From Alistipes sp. (GTDB lineage: Bacteria > Bacteroidota > Bacteroidia > Bacteroidales > Rikenellaceae): a stretch of DNA of 42,411 bases. Below, one piece after another: positions 7,091-15,841 of this stretch (the first letter of the stretch is position 1; each line of letters begins with the position of its first letter). The DNA lies in contig JAFYQI010000004.1 of NCBI GenBank assembly GCA_017547175.1, forward strand, positions 1-42,411, in the 5' to 3' direction. The notes beneath the pieces were generated by a model, which was given only the letters and a program-made list of their open reading frames with translations, had not been told where the DNA came from and did no database searches. The position numbers and the translations under genes are program-made.

Positions 7091-9172
7091 ATGTCAGCCT
7101 TAACATTCGACAAAGCCTCGCTCGGGAACCTCGAGTATTCCCTCCAGCGTGAGATGCTCTCGACCGACCGCATCGGCGGTTATATGAGCACGACAATCGT
7201 TTGCTGCAACACCCGTAAGTATCACGGTCTGATTGTGGCACCGATTGATGAAAGCGATCGCACCTATGTGCTTCTCTCATCGCTCGACGAGACGATCGTG
7301 CAGCACGACCAGTCGTTCAATCTGGCCCTGCACCGTTTCAAGGGTGTTTATGAGCCGCGTGGCCACAAGTACATTACCGATTTCGAGTACACTCCGACCC
7401 CGACGATTACCTATCGTGTGGGTGGTGTGATCTTGAAGAAGGAGATGCTTTGGATCCATAAGCGTACTCAGCTCATGATCCGCTATACGCTCGTTGATGC
7501 TCACTCGGAGACGAAACTTCGTCTGCGTCCGTTCCTTGCCTTCCGCGACAAACATGCGTTGACGAAGGCTAATATGGAGGCTGACGGCCATTCGTATCCC
7601 GCAGTTAACGGCGTTAAGTGCCGTATGTATGAGTCGTTCCCCTGGCTCTATATGCAGACTACGAAGGCTGATGCCGAGTTTGTGCCTGCTCCCGATTGGT
7701 ACTATAACTTCGAGTATCTGCAGGATCTGGCTCGCGGTTATGACGGCTATGAGGATCTGCTCACGACCGGTTATTTCGAGTGCGAGTTGAAGAAGGGCGA
7801 AAGCATTGTCTTCTCGGCATCGCTCGATGAGATGAAGTCGGGTAAGGAGATTGAGGAACTGTTCGAGCAGTCGATTGCTCGCCGTACTCGCAAGATTGAC
7901 TTCATCAGCTGCTTGGAGCATGCTGCTCGTCAGTTTGTGGTACGTCGTCCGGGTGGACGTATGGAGGTGATCAAGGGTTATCCCTGGCACGGTGAGCAGG
8001 GTCGTCAGACTTTTGTTGCGTTGCCCGGTATTACGCTTGAGCAGAACCATAAGGAGGACTGCATCGCTGTCCTCGATACGCTTGTCGGCGAGATGCAGGA
8101 CGGCATGTTCACCGGCACGGCTTCGGCTCGTGTGGCTGTAGATGCACCGCTGTGGTTCTTCTGGACGTTGCAGCGTTTGGAGGAGCAGGTAGGTGCCAAG
8201 TATATCTGGGAGCACTATGGCGAGGCCATGAAGGGTATCCTGGAGAACTATCGAAAGGGTATGGATGGTCGAATCGTGATGAACGAGAACGGTCTTATTT
8301 GGGCAACTTCGGATGGGTTCCCCGTATCGTGGATGGATTCGATGATCGATGGCAAGGCTGTTACGCCGCGTAACGGTTACCAGGTCGAGGTACAGGCTTT
8401 GTGGTACAACGCCGTGATGTATGCGCTGGAATTGGCTGCACAGGCTAAGGATAAGGCATTTGTTGAGTCGTGGAAAGAGATTCCCGAAAAGACGAAGGCC
8501 TCGTTCAATGCTATTTTCCCGCTGAATGGCTATCTGGCTGACTATGTTGGCACGGAGGGTGCAAATGATTTCATCCGTCCGAATATGGTCATTGCTTGCG
8601 GTCTGAAGTATAAGATGCTCTCGTCGGAGCTGATTCTTGATACGCTGCGCACGATCCGTCAGCACCTGCTGACCCCGCGTGGTCTGCGTACGCTGTCGCC
8701 CCGCAACCCGCTCTACCGCGGTTCGCAGGAGGGTACCCCCTCGGAGCGTGACTTCGCCGGTAAGAATGGTTCGGTATGGCCTTGGCTGCTGCCCTTCTAC
8801 GTAGCTGCTGCCTTCGATATCAACGGCGATCGCTATCTGCCGACGGCTGAGGAGATTCTAGAGTACTTTGAGGAGGATATCCAGAGCTACGGTATCGGCT
8901 CGATTTGCGAGCTCTATGATGCCGATCCCCCGTACGCTTCGCGTGGTGCTATCTCGCATGCTTGGTCGGTAAGTGCTGTGTTGGATATCTATGAGATGAT
9001 CTGCAAGTACAAGGAGGCTAAAGAAAAGCCTGCCAAGAAGCGTGTAGCATCGGCAAAGGTGAAATTGACCGTAGAAAAAGCCGAAAAAAAGGTGACGAAA
9101 AAGGTTGCTGAACTGAAAGTAGAGGTTAGCACCAAGAAGGCTCCCGCTAAGAAAAAGGCAACGAAGAAGTAA
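7091..9172 (+). CDS. Glycogen debranching enzyme (amylo-alpha-1,6-glucosidase family)
   Basis: The 693-residue product matches the Bacteroidetes/archaeal debranching enzymes: an N-terminal GDE_N-type domain (LEYSLQREMLSTDRIGGYMSTT, then CCNTRKYHGLIVAP) and a C-terminal (alpha/alpha)6-barrel GDE_C domain. Typical barrel segments include GYPWHGEQGRQTFVALPGI and GLIWATSDGFPVSWMDSM. It removes alpha-1,6 branches from glycogen in the cytoplasm. I chose ATG 7091 because it gives the usual MSxLxFDK start, while ATG 7064 overlaps the promoter. The last 54 residues (from base 9008) are a lysine/alanine-rich tail with 20 lysines, resembling histone H1-like tails and outside the catalytic domain. It is the first gene of an operon, 27 bases before the glycosyltransferase. 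Confidence 0.88.
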   Translation: MSALTFDKASLGNLEYSLQREMLSTDRIGGYMSTTIVCCNTRKYHGLIVAPIDESDRTYVLLSSLDETIVQHDQSFNLALHRFKGVYEPRGHKYITDFEYTPTPTITYRVGGVILKKEMLWIHKRTQLMIRYTLVDAHSETKLRLRPFLAFRDKHALTKANMEADGHSYPAVNGVKCRMYESFPWLYMQTTKADAEFVPAPDWYYNFEYLQDLARGYDGYEDLLTTGYFECELKKGESIVFSASLDEMKSGKEIEELFEQSIARRTRKIDFISCLEHAARQFVVRRPGGRMEVIKGYPWHGEQGRQTFVALPGITLEQNHKEDCIAVLDTLVGEMQDGMFTGTASARVAVDAPLWFFWTLQRLEEQVGAKYIWEHYGEAMKGILENYRKGMDGRIVMNENGLIWATSDGFPVSWMDSMIDGKAVTPRNGYQVEVQALWYNAVMYALELAAQAKDKAFVESWKEIPEKTKASFNAIFPLNGYLADYVGTEGANDFIRPNMVIACGLKYKMLSSELILDTLRTIRQHLLTPRGLRTLSPRNPLYRGSQEGTPSERDFAGKNGSVWPWLLPFYVAAAFDINGDRYLPTAEEILEYFEEDIQSYGIGSICELYDADPPYASRGAISHAWSVSAVLDIYEMICKYKEAKEKPAKKRVASAKVKLTVEKAEKKVTKKVAELKVEVSTKKAPAKKKATKK

Positions 9173-9199
9173 TCGAACGAAAAATTAAAAGATAGAGCT

Positions 9200-10513
9200 A
9201 TGAGAATATTAATGTTCGGCTGGGAGTTTCCGCCTCACATTGCAGGAGGTCTGGGAACGGCATGCTACGGCATGACTCGAGGCCTGGCACGCAACGGCGT
9301 CGATGTAACGTTCGTTGTGCCGCACGCCTACGGTGACGAGGATCAGCGTTTCATCCGCGTGGTGAACGCCAGCGATGTCGAGGCCGTCTATGGTTCAAGC
9401 GCCAGTGGCGAGAGTGACATTCTGGATAAGATCTCGTTCATTCATATCGACTCGAACATGGTGCCTTACATCTCGCCCGAGGAGTACGCATCATACCACG
9501 AGGAGTTTGTGAAGACGGGTAAGAGCGTGTGGTCGACTACCGATAGCTGGAAGCAGCGTTACACCTTCTCGGGTAAGTACGGTGCTAATCTGATGGAGGA
9601 GGTAGCACGCTATGCAGTGGTTGCTGCCCAGGTTGCCAAGAATCTGGAGGGTCAGTTCGACGTGATCCATGCTCATGACTGGCTTACCTACTATGCCGGT
9701 ATCGCTGCCAAGCGCGTATCGGGTAAACCGCTGGTTGTGCACATGCACGCTACGGAGTACGACCGTTCGGGTGAGAATGTCAATACGCAGGTACATGCCA
9801 TCGAGAAGGCCGGTATGCAGGCTGCCGATTGTGTAATGGCCGTATCGAACTTGACGCGCAACATTGTTATCAACCGTTATGGTATTGATGCCAATAAGGT
9901 GGTTACGGTACACAACGCCGTTCGTTTTGCGGAGAATGCTTCGGCTGCTCCTGAACGTGGCGTTGAGGATAAGATCATCACCTTCCTGGGTCGTATTACC
10001 TATCAGAAGGGTCCCGACTACTTCGTGGAGGCTGCCGCCAAGGTGTTGAAGCGCGTTCCGAACGTTCGTTTCGTGATGGCCGGTTCGGGTGATATGATGA
10101 ACCACGTAATTCGTCGTGTGGCTCGTCTGGGTATTGCCGACCGCTTCCACTTCACGGGTTTCTTGCGCGGTGAGGATGTACACAAGATGTTCCAGCTGTC
10201 GGATGTCTATGTGATGCCGTCGGTTTCGGAGCCTTTTGGTATCTCGCCCCTCGAGGCTATGCGTTCGAATGTGCCGGTAATCATCTCGAAGCAGAGTGGT
10301 GTGGCCGAGGTTTTGGACTACGCCGTGAAGGTTGACTACTGGGATGTGGATGCCCTGGCTGATGCCATGTATGGCTTGATTAAGTACCCCGCATTGTCGA
10401 ATATGTTCTCGACGAAGGGTCTTGAAGAGGTGACCAACCTCAAGTGGAACAACGTAGCTGCCAAGATGAAGACCATCTACGAGCGCATCGTTGAAGAGAG
10501 TGAAAACAAATAA
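9200..10513 (+). CDS. GT4/GT5-like glycosyltransferase of the glycogen operon
   Basis: The 437-residue GT-B enzyme begins with MFGWEFPPHIAGGLGTA, the glycogen-synthase-like nucleotide-sugar loop. It has HAHDWLTYYAG and the catalytic E-x7-E in SEPFGISPLEAM near residue 340. Homologues in Bacteroides sit beside a GH57 amylase and a debranching enzyme, as here, and are usually called glycogen synthase-like. It probably adds glucose from a nucleotide sugar to alpha-glucan, but the donor and product cannot be read from sequence. If it is a synthase, this genome has two kinds: this one and the GT3 domain at 2639. The start is preceded by the A-rich leader typical of the phylum. Confidence 0.85.
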   Translation: MRILMFGWEFPPHIAGGLGTACYGMTRGLARNGVDVTFVVPHAYGDEDQRFIRVVNASDVEAVYGSSASGESDILDKISFIHIDSNMVPYISPEEYASYHEEFVKTGKSVWSTTDSWKQRYTFSGKYGANLMEEVARYAVVAAQVAKNLEGQFDVIHAHDWLTYYAGIAAKRVSGKPLVVHMHATEYDRSGENVNTQVHAIEKAGMQAADCVMAVSNLTRNIVINRYGIDANKVVTVHNAVRFAENASAAPERGVEDKIITFLGRITYQKGPDYFVEAAAKVLKRVPNVRFVMAGSGDMMNHVIRRVARLGIADRFHFTGFLRGEDVHKMFQLSDVYVMPSVSEPFGISPLEAMRSNVPVIISKQSGVAEVLDYAVKVDYWDVDALADAMYGLIKYPALSNMFSTKGLEEVTNLKWNNVAAKMKTIYERIVEESENK

Positions 10514-10529
10514 AAAACAATAACAACCT

Positions 10530-11750
10530 ATGAAAACCGTTTGTTTATATTTTCAGGTTCATCAGCCCTGGCGTCTGAAGAAGTATCGTTTCTTCAACAT
10601 GGGTAAGGACCATAACTATCTGGACGACCTCTCGAACCGCTCGATTCTGCAAAAGGTTGCCCGTCAGTGCTATCTGCCGATGAATGCCATGTTGCTGAAG
10701 CTCATTCAGGAGAATAAGGGTAAATTCCGTTGCTCGTTCTCGATCACAGGTATTGCCATTGAGCAGTTTAAGGCTTACGCTCCCGAGGTGCTCGATTCGT
10801 TCAAGCAGTTGGCAGCTACGGGTTGTGTAGAGTTCCTGGCTGAGACCTATTCGCACTCGTTGGCTTCGTTGGCCTCGAAGGAGGATTTTACGGATCAGGT
10901 GAAGCTGCACGCAGCTACGATCAAGAAGGAGTTTGGTGTGAAGCCGACCGCCTTCCGCAATACGGAGCTGATTTACTCGGATGAGATCGGTGCCATGGTA
11001 GCCGAGCTGGGTTACAAGACGATGCTGGCTGAGGGTGCTCGTCACATCCTGGGTTGGAAGTCGCCCAACTACGTATATGCCAATGCTATCGACCAGAAGG
11101 TACGCCTCTTGCTGCGTAACTACAAGCTTTCGGACGATATCGCTTTCCGCTTCTCGAACCAGGGTTGGGATCAGTATCCGCTGACGGCCGATAAGTATGT
11201 TTCGTGGCTGAACTCGGAGGAGACCCCGGGTGAGGTGGTTAACCTCTTCATGGACTACGAGACCTTCGGTGAGCACCAGGGTGTTGAGACCGGAATCTTC
11301 GAATTTATGAAGGCACTGCCCGCTACGATGCTCGCTGCCGGTATGGAGTTTGCTACCGTTTCGGAGGCTGCCAAGAAGTATCAGCCTGTAGCAGTTCTGC
11401 ACTGCCCGCACACGATGTCGTGGGCCGATGAGGAGCGCGATGTAACGGCTTGGCTTGGTAATGAGCTGCAGAACGAGGCCTTCTCGAAGCTCTACGGTTT
11501 GAAGGAGAAGGTTGCCAAGCTCAAGAGTGAGGATTTCAACTACGTATGGAACTTCATGCAGACTTCGGACCACTTCTACTACATGGCTACGAAGTGGCTC
11601 TCGGACGGTGATGTACACTCGTACTTCAACCCCTACGACTCGGCTTACGATGCGTTCATCAACTACATGAACGTCCTCTCGGATTTCGAGATCGAGGTTG
11701 ATAAGGCGCTGGAGGCTAAGAAGGCAAAGCGCACGAAGAAGCAGGCATAA
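10530..11750 (+). CDS. GH57 alpha-amylase-like enzyme
   Basis: The 406-residue protein is a glycoside hydrolase family 57 member. Motif 1 is HQPWRL at residues 11-16, and motif 2 is around SITGIAIEQF (71-80). The nucleophile is E146 in FRNTELIYSDE, and the acid/base is D242 in MDYETFGEH. GH57 enzymes act on alpha-glucans as amylases, 4-alpha-glucanotransferases or branching enzymes; the subtype here is unresolved. No signal peptide is present, so it works in the cytoplasm on glycogen with the two genes upstream (16-base gap). The C-terminus again ends in a short lysine-rich tail (LEAKKAKRTKKQA). A strong terminator follows. Confidence 0.88.
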   Translation: MKTVCLYFQVHQPWRLKKYRFFNMGKDHNYLDDLSNRSILQKVARQCYLPMNAMLLKLIQENKGKFRCSFSITGIAIEQFKAYAPEVLDSFKQLAATGCVEFLAETYSHSLASLASKEDFTDQVKLHAATIKKEFGVKPTAFRNTELIYSDEIGAMVAELGYKTMLAEGARHILGWKSPNYVYANAIDQKVRLLLRNYKLSDDIAFRFSNQGWDQYPLTADKYVSWLNSEETPGEVVNLFMDYETFGEHQGVETGIFEFMKALPATMLAAGMEFATVSEAAKKYQPVAVLHCPHTMSWADEERDVTAWLGNELQNEAFSKLYGLKEKVAKLKSEDFNYVWNFMQTSDHFYYMATKWLSDGDVHSYFNPYDSAYDAFINYMNVLSDFEIEVDKALEAKKAKRTKKQA

Positions 11751-11769
11751 AGTCTGTGTATACGACACG

Positions 11770-11800
11770 AATAAAGCCCGACCAATGGTCGGGCTTTATT
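11770..11800. terminator. Bidirectional terminator between convergent operons
   Basis: AATAAAGCCCGACC (11770-11783) and GGTCGGGCTTTATT (11787-11800) form a perfect 14-bp stem with a three-base spacer. A- and T-rich ends on both sides let it serve the glycogen operon (plus) and the S41 protease (minus). Confidence 0.9.
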
Positions 11801-11821
11801 GTTTTCGAATCATGTCGGGTG

Positions 11822-13450
11822 TTATTGCAATACCTCGATGGCCTTCAAGATGACGGGATCAATGGGGTAGATGTTTTTGTAGAAACCATCATCCTCCAGT
11901 ACCGTGTTGCGGCCGATGTAGGCGCGTAATTGGGCCTCGATGAGGTGACGCGAGATGGCCAACTCGCGATAGTTAGGCTTAACACCTTGTCGCTTAGCAT
12001 AGTTGACAAAATCTGCCACGAGGTCTTGATCACTATCGAGCAACGTCTGTAACTCCTCGATGGTTTGTACATTGTTTAGCGCATCACGATGGCGATCGGC
12101 ATACTCAATCGTATAGCGATAGAGGATGTTGCGTCCCGAAACTTCCATGAAGTAGGGGGTCATATCGGTCGTGTCGGCCGGAATAAACTGATCGGGCATA
12201 ATACCGCCACCGCCATAGACCACTTTACCGCCAGCTGTTACGCGTTTGAGTGAGTCGGCGAAGTGGATCGAGTCGGCCGAGAAAAACTCGTTATTTTGGT
12301 AACGATTCCATAAATCGGCATCGTAACTCTCCTGATCGCCAATCGTATAGGGCTTCTGAATCGAGCGTCCTGTGGGGGTGTAGTAACGAGCAATCGTAAG
12401 GCGTATGGCCGAGCCGTCGCGGAAGGGAATCTGTTTCTGCACAAGTCCTTTGCCGAACGAACGACGACCTACGATTGTCGCACGATCGTTGTCCTGCAGT
12501 GCACCGGCCAAAATCTCGCTCGATGAGGCGCTGTACTCATCAATCAGCACGGCCACCTCCATATCTTGTGCGATGCCCGCGCCATCGGCGTATTCGCGTA
12601 TCTGCTTCCGATGACGGTCCTCGGTATAGACAATCAGTTGTCCCTTGTGTAGGAATTCGTTGGCTATCATGATGGCCTGATCGAGAAAACCGCCCGAGTT
12701 TCCACGTAGGTCAAAAATGACTTTGTGAATACCCTTTGCGCGCAGCTGCAGTAGGGCTAATTGCAATTCGGCGTGCGAAGTTTTTGCAAATTGTCCCAAC
12801 TTAATAAATCCGATGCTGTCCGTCAGCGCAAAGGCTGATTCGATGCTCTTGATCGGAATTTTGTCACGCGTCACCTCCACCTCAACTAATTCGTCGATCC
12901 GTTGACGCTCCAATCCGAGTTTTACGGTTGTACCACGCTTTCCGCGCAGCTGCTTTACGATCTTGTTCTGCGGAATCTTGCGACCGGCCACAAGCGAATC
13001 ATTGATCTCGATGATGCGGTCACCGGCCTTGATGCCAGCCTTGTCGCTCGGACCCTTGGGAATGACGTTGAGGATGATGACCGTGTCGGTTGCCATATTA
13101 AATACTACACCGATACCATCGAACCCACCCTCCAAGGGCTCGTTCAGCTCGGCCATCACCGAGGCGGGGATATACTCCGAGTGGGGGTCCAACTCTTTCA
13201 GCACAAGCGGAATCAGATGTTCGGATAGGGTGTCCATCGAAATCGAATCTACATACTCTTGCTCGATCAGCGCAAGCGTGTGCGTTAATTTGTTGTTCGG
13301 GACTTTTCCCATCTGTTGCAGGACACCACGAAGCTGGGCCGCACTGTTGAAGCGTCCGAAATAGTTGCCGGCAAAGAGGCCGATAGCCAACACGACAGCC
13401 AGCACAAGCGGCAGAAGAATCGCCTTTTTCGTATTCTGATAGTGACTCAT
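11822..13450 (-). CDS. S41 family carboxy-terminal processing protease
   Basis: The 542-residue protein has an N-terminal membrane anchor or signal segment (about residues 9-30), a PDZ domain (about 105-190, with GIGVVFNM and AGIKAGDRI) and an S41 peptidase domain. The catalytic pair is S309 in EYSASSSEILAG and K334 in SFGKG, spaced 25 residues apart as in E. coli Tsp. It should be active on C-termini of periplasmic substrates. About 200 residues of C-terminal extension follow. Its ATG overlaps the stop of the DUF3078 gene by one base (TAATG), so the two are translationally coupled. Confidence 0.9.
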   Translation of the reverse strand: MSHYQNTKKAILLPLVLAVVLAIGLFAGNYFGRFNSAAQLRGVLQQMGKVPNNKLTHTLALIEQEYVDSISMDTLSEHLIPLVLKELDPHSEYIPASVMAELNEPLEGGFDGIGVVFNMATDTVIILNVIPKGPSDKAGIKAGDRIIEINDSLVAGRKIPQNKIVKQLRGKRGTTVKLGLERQRIDELVEVEVTRDKIPIKSIESAFALTDSIGFIKLGQFAKTSHAELQLALLQLRAKGIHKVIFDLRGNSGGFLDQAIMIANEFLHKGQLIVYTEDRHRKQIREYADGAGIAQDMEVAVLIDEYSASSSEILAGALQDNDRATIVGRRSFGKGLVQKQIPFRDGSAIRLTIARYYTPTGRSIQKPYTIGDQESYDADLWNRYQNNEFFSADSIHFADSLKRVTAGGKVVYGGGGIMPDQFIPADTTDMTPYFMEVSGRNILYRYTIEYADRHRDALNNVQTIEELQTLLDSDQDLVADFVNYAKRQGVKPNYRELAISRHLIEAQLRAYIGRNTVLEDDGFYKNIYPIDPVILKAIEVLQ

Positions 13451-14682
13451 TACTTATTCTTAAATGTGTAACTCAAGCCGACACTCAACAGCGTCTTGGT
13501 CTGAATCGAAGTGTTCTGGGCGCGGTTGTAGTAGAGCTGGAACGAAATCATGGTCGTTAAGAATTTCGTAGCTTTGATGTCGATCGTGTTCTCCCAACGC
13601 ACCGTGGGGTGGATGGGCAGGCGGGGCTTGGTCTTGATGTTGCCGTCCCACGTCTCAAGTGCCAATTTGTAGTCGTCCCAGTTGCTGACCTTGTTGTCTA
13701 ACCCCATGTTGGTGATCCAACCCCAGAACGAGAAGAGCGTCGTGCGATAGCGGATGTAGTCGCCCTTGCCGAAGGTGCGATCGAAGTCAAGCTGAATAGA
13801 TGAACCTCCCTCATACTTCGCACTCTTGTCCGGATCTTCGATACCGTAGTTAAAGGCCTTCTTGATACGATTCCCCTCTTCGTCATATTGTTCGCGGCGA
13901 ACCCAACTGTTTTTAGCGTAGGTGGCACTTAAGGCCAAAGGTGACAACTCAACTTTAATAGGAACCTTCTTGCTCGGGCAGTTGTAGGTTACACCGACCG
14001 AGAGATCGAGGTATCCCGGTGTCATGAAGCTGCTTTTCATATCCTTGCGCTTCTGCTCGGTGCGCGAGGCATAACCCTTGGCGAGCTGGCTGCGGAATTT
14101 GAACGAACCACCATATGACCAATGTTTCGTCATCTTCCACGAGGGCGACACCTGGATTGCAAACTCATCCTGATTTTTGAACCATACACCGTCGCGATCC
14201 ATCAACTGGTTGCCCGCCTCATCAACAATGGCGTTACCCTCTCCATCAAAGAGCGGCATCTCAACCTTCATGCGGTTGTATCCGAATTTACCCTCAAATT
14301 TGCTCTCTACAGAAAACAGGTTTTTCGTGTAGATGTGTTTGAAAAAGATGTTGGCTACAACAGCAATCGAGTTATCACCACCCGATACATCGACCCACGG
14401 ATCGTTGTACGAGGTCATCGTGCCTTGTAAACCACTTGTAAATTCCAGCGTGTTGCGCTCTTTACGGATGGCTGCGCGTTCGGCACGATAGCGTGCGCTC
14501 GAGAAATAGTTCATGTCGGCTGCGGTCTGCTTGAGCGTATCGGCCGTGGTAAAGTTAATGCTCTCGGTCTTGGCTTCGACGCGGTCAATTGTAAATTGCG
14601 CGTGGGCCGGCAATATGGCTAGGCATGCTGCCAAGGCAAAAAATGTGCAAATCAAATATCGTCTCATGGTATTTGTGGGCAA
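13450..14682 (-). CDS. DUF3078 family secreted/outer-membrane protein
   Basis: The 410-residue protein has a signal peptide ending in PAHA-Q (about residue 28). It shows the DUF3078 pattern: a repeated beta-strand protein with VSGGDNSIAVVANIF, SSFMTPGYLDLSVGVTY, LSPLALSATYAKN and a C-terminal strand ending SVGLSYTFKNK. A terminal aromatic residue near the C-terminus and alternating hydrophobic strands suggest an outer-membrane beta barrel. The function is unknown. It is co-transcribed with the S41 protease through a one-base overlap. The start could be the Met at residue 6 (MRRYLICTFF), which gives a more standard signal peptide. Confidence 0.7.
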   Translation of the reverse strand: MPTNTMRRYLICTFFALAACLAILPAHAQFTIDRVEAKTESINFTTADTLKQTAADMNYFSSARYRAERAAIRKERNTLEFTSGLQGTMTSYNDPWVDVSGGDNSIAVVANIFFKHIYTKNLFSVESKFEGKFGYNRMKVEMPLFDGEGNAIVDEAGNQLMDRDGVWFKNQDEFAIQVSPSWKMTKHWSYGGSFKFRSQLAKGYASRTEQKRKDMKSSFMTPGYLDLSVGVTYNCPSKKVPIKVELSPLALSATYAKNSWVRREQYDEEGNRIKKAFNYGIEDPDKSAKYEGGSSIQLDFDRTFGKGDYIRYRTTLFSFWGWITNMGLDNKVSNWDDYKLALETWDGNIKTKPRLPIHPTVRWENTIDIKATKFLTTMISFQLYYNRAQNTSIQTKTLLSVGLSYTFKNK

Positions 14683-14695
14683 TTAGTCTGTTTTG

Positions 14696-14703
14696 CAAAT
14701 TTA
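14696..14703 (-). promoter_or_regulatory. -7 element upstream of the DUF3078 gene
   Basis: On the minus strand TAAATTTG (14696-14703) matches TAnnTTTG and sits 13 bases before the annotated ATG. I see no good -33 TTTG at the usual distance; the upstream DNA is an AT-alternating tract. Confidence 0.45.
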
Positions 14704-14736
14704 CAAATTTTCGCGAACTATACCTATATTATATAT

Positions 14737-14768
14737 ATAAAAAGGTCGCAACCTTTCGAGTTGCGACC
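14737..14768 (-). terminator. Intrinsic terminator of deoC
   Basis: GGTCGCAAC (14744-14752) and GTTGCGACC (14760-14768) form a perfect 9-bp stem with a seven-base loop. On the minus strand a TTTTT run follows, 23 bases after the deoC stop codon. Confidence 0.85.
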
Positions 14769-14791
14769 CTCTATGGTGAAGATGTATGATG

Positions 14792-15676
14792 CTAATAATA
14801 TTTTACGGGGCTTCCCTCAATGGCCGAAATAAGGTTGTTGGCTACCGACGAAGCTCCGATGCGGAACAACTCGGGTGTTAACCACTCAGCGCCCAAAATC
14901 TCCTCCACGATGGTGTAGTACAATGCTGCATCTTCTGCCGAACGAACACCACCTGCAGCCTTGAATCCGACCTTCTTGCCCGTCTTTTCGTAATAGTCGC
15001 GAATGGCCTGGCACATCACCACTGCCGCTTCAGGGGTAGCAGCGACATCAATTTTACCGGTCGAGGTCTTCACAAAATCGGCTCCGGCAAACATCGACAA
15101 AAGCGACGCCTTGCGAATCAGCTCGGGGCTCTTCAGTGCACCCGACTCGATGATCACCTTCAGTACGACATCTTCGGTGCACTCCTCGCGCAGCATCTCA
15201 ACCTCCGAAGCTGCCTCGTTGTACTCGCCCGAGAGCATATGACCCACGTTCATCACGATATCAATCTCGTCGGCACCATTTTCCACGGCCATGGCAATCT
15301 CCAGCGCCTTTACCTCCAAGAAGGTTTGCGATGCAGGGAAGCCACCGGCTACACTCGTAATGCGCATCGGAGTGCCATCAACGGCCAAACCTACCGTTTC
15401 GACAAACGAAGGATAGACACAGATCGAGGCTACATTGGGAATATGGGGGTATTTCTGGTAGAACTCTGCAGCCTTTGTAGCAAAGGCTGTCACCGAACTG
15501 ATCGAGTCGTTGCATGAGAGGGTAGTCAGGTCAATGGTCGAGTAGCAGAATTTATAGACATCGACCGTTTCATTCTTCTTTGCAGCCTCCTTGATGCGGG
15601 CCACCTCACGATCCACCTGTTCTACACTCCATGCAGGAGCATATTCATTGAGTTGATTGGCGTACATACGTTTCAC
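14792..15676 (-). CDS. deoC: Deoxyribose-phosphate aldolase
   Basis: The 294-residue class I aldolase splits 2-deoxyribose-5-phosphate into glyceraldehyde-3-phosphate and acetaldehyde during deoxynucleoside catabolism. The Schiff-base lysine is K203 in DFVKTSTGK. The second catalytic lysine is K239 in GFKAAGGVRS, and the conserved acidic segment is EIDIVMNVG (137-145). It is longer than E. coli DeoC (259) because of an N-terminal extension and resembles the long Bacteroidetes form. It is monocistronic with its own -7 element and terminator; no other deo genes are nearby. Confidence 0.93.
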   Translation of the reverse strand: MKRMYANQLNEYAPAWSVEQVDREVARIKEAAKKNETVDVYKFCYSTIDLTTLSCNDSISSVTAFATKAAEFYQKYPHIPNVASICVYPSFVETVGLAVDGTPMRITSVAGGFPASQTFLEVKALEIAMAVENGADEIDIVMNVGHMLSGEYNEAASEVEMLREECTEDVVLKVIIESGALKSPELIRKASLLSMFAGADFVKTSTGKIDVAATPEAAVVMCQAIRDYYEKTGKKVGFKAAGGVRSAEDAALYYTIVEEILGAEWLTPELFRIGASSVANNLISAIEGSPVKYY

Positions 15677-15691
15677 TTTTAAGGTACTTTA

Positions 15692-15699
15692 CAAAGATA
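15692..15699 (-). promoter_or_regulatory. -7 element of deoC
   Basis: TATCTTTG on the minus strand, 15 bases before the deoC ATG, implies a leader of only about ten bases. No consensus TTTG lies at the normal upstream distance. Confidence 0.6.
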
Positions 15700-15841
15700 G
15701 AAAAAGTTTTGCAAAATCCATATTTTGTGCCTAAAAAAAGCAGGCCTTCAGCCAACGCACTTACGTTGCCACTGCACAAAAAAGTGGGGATGCAGTTGCA
15801 CCCCCACTCGTTTATTTGGAATTTCTAAATTCGAATCCAAA

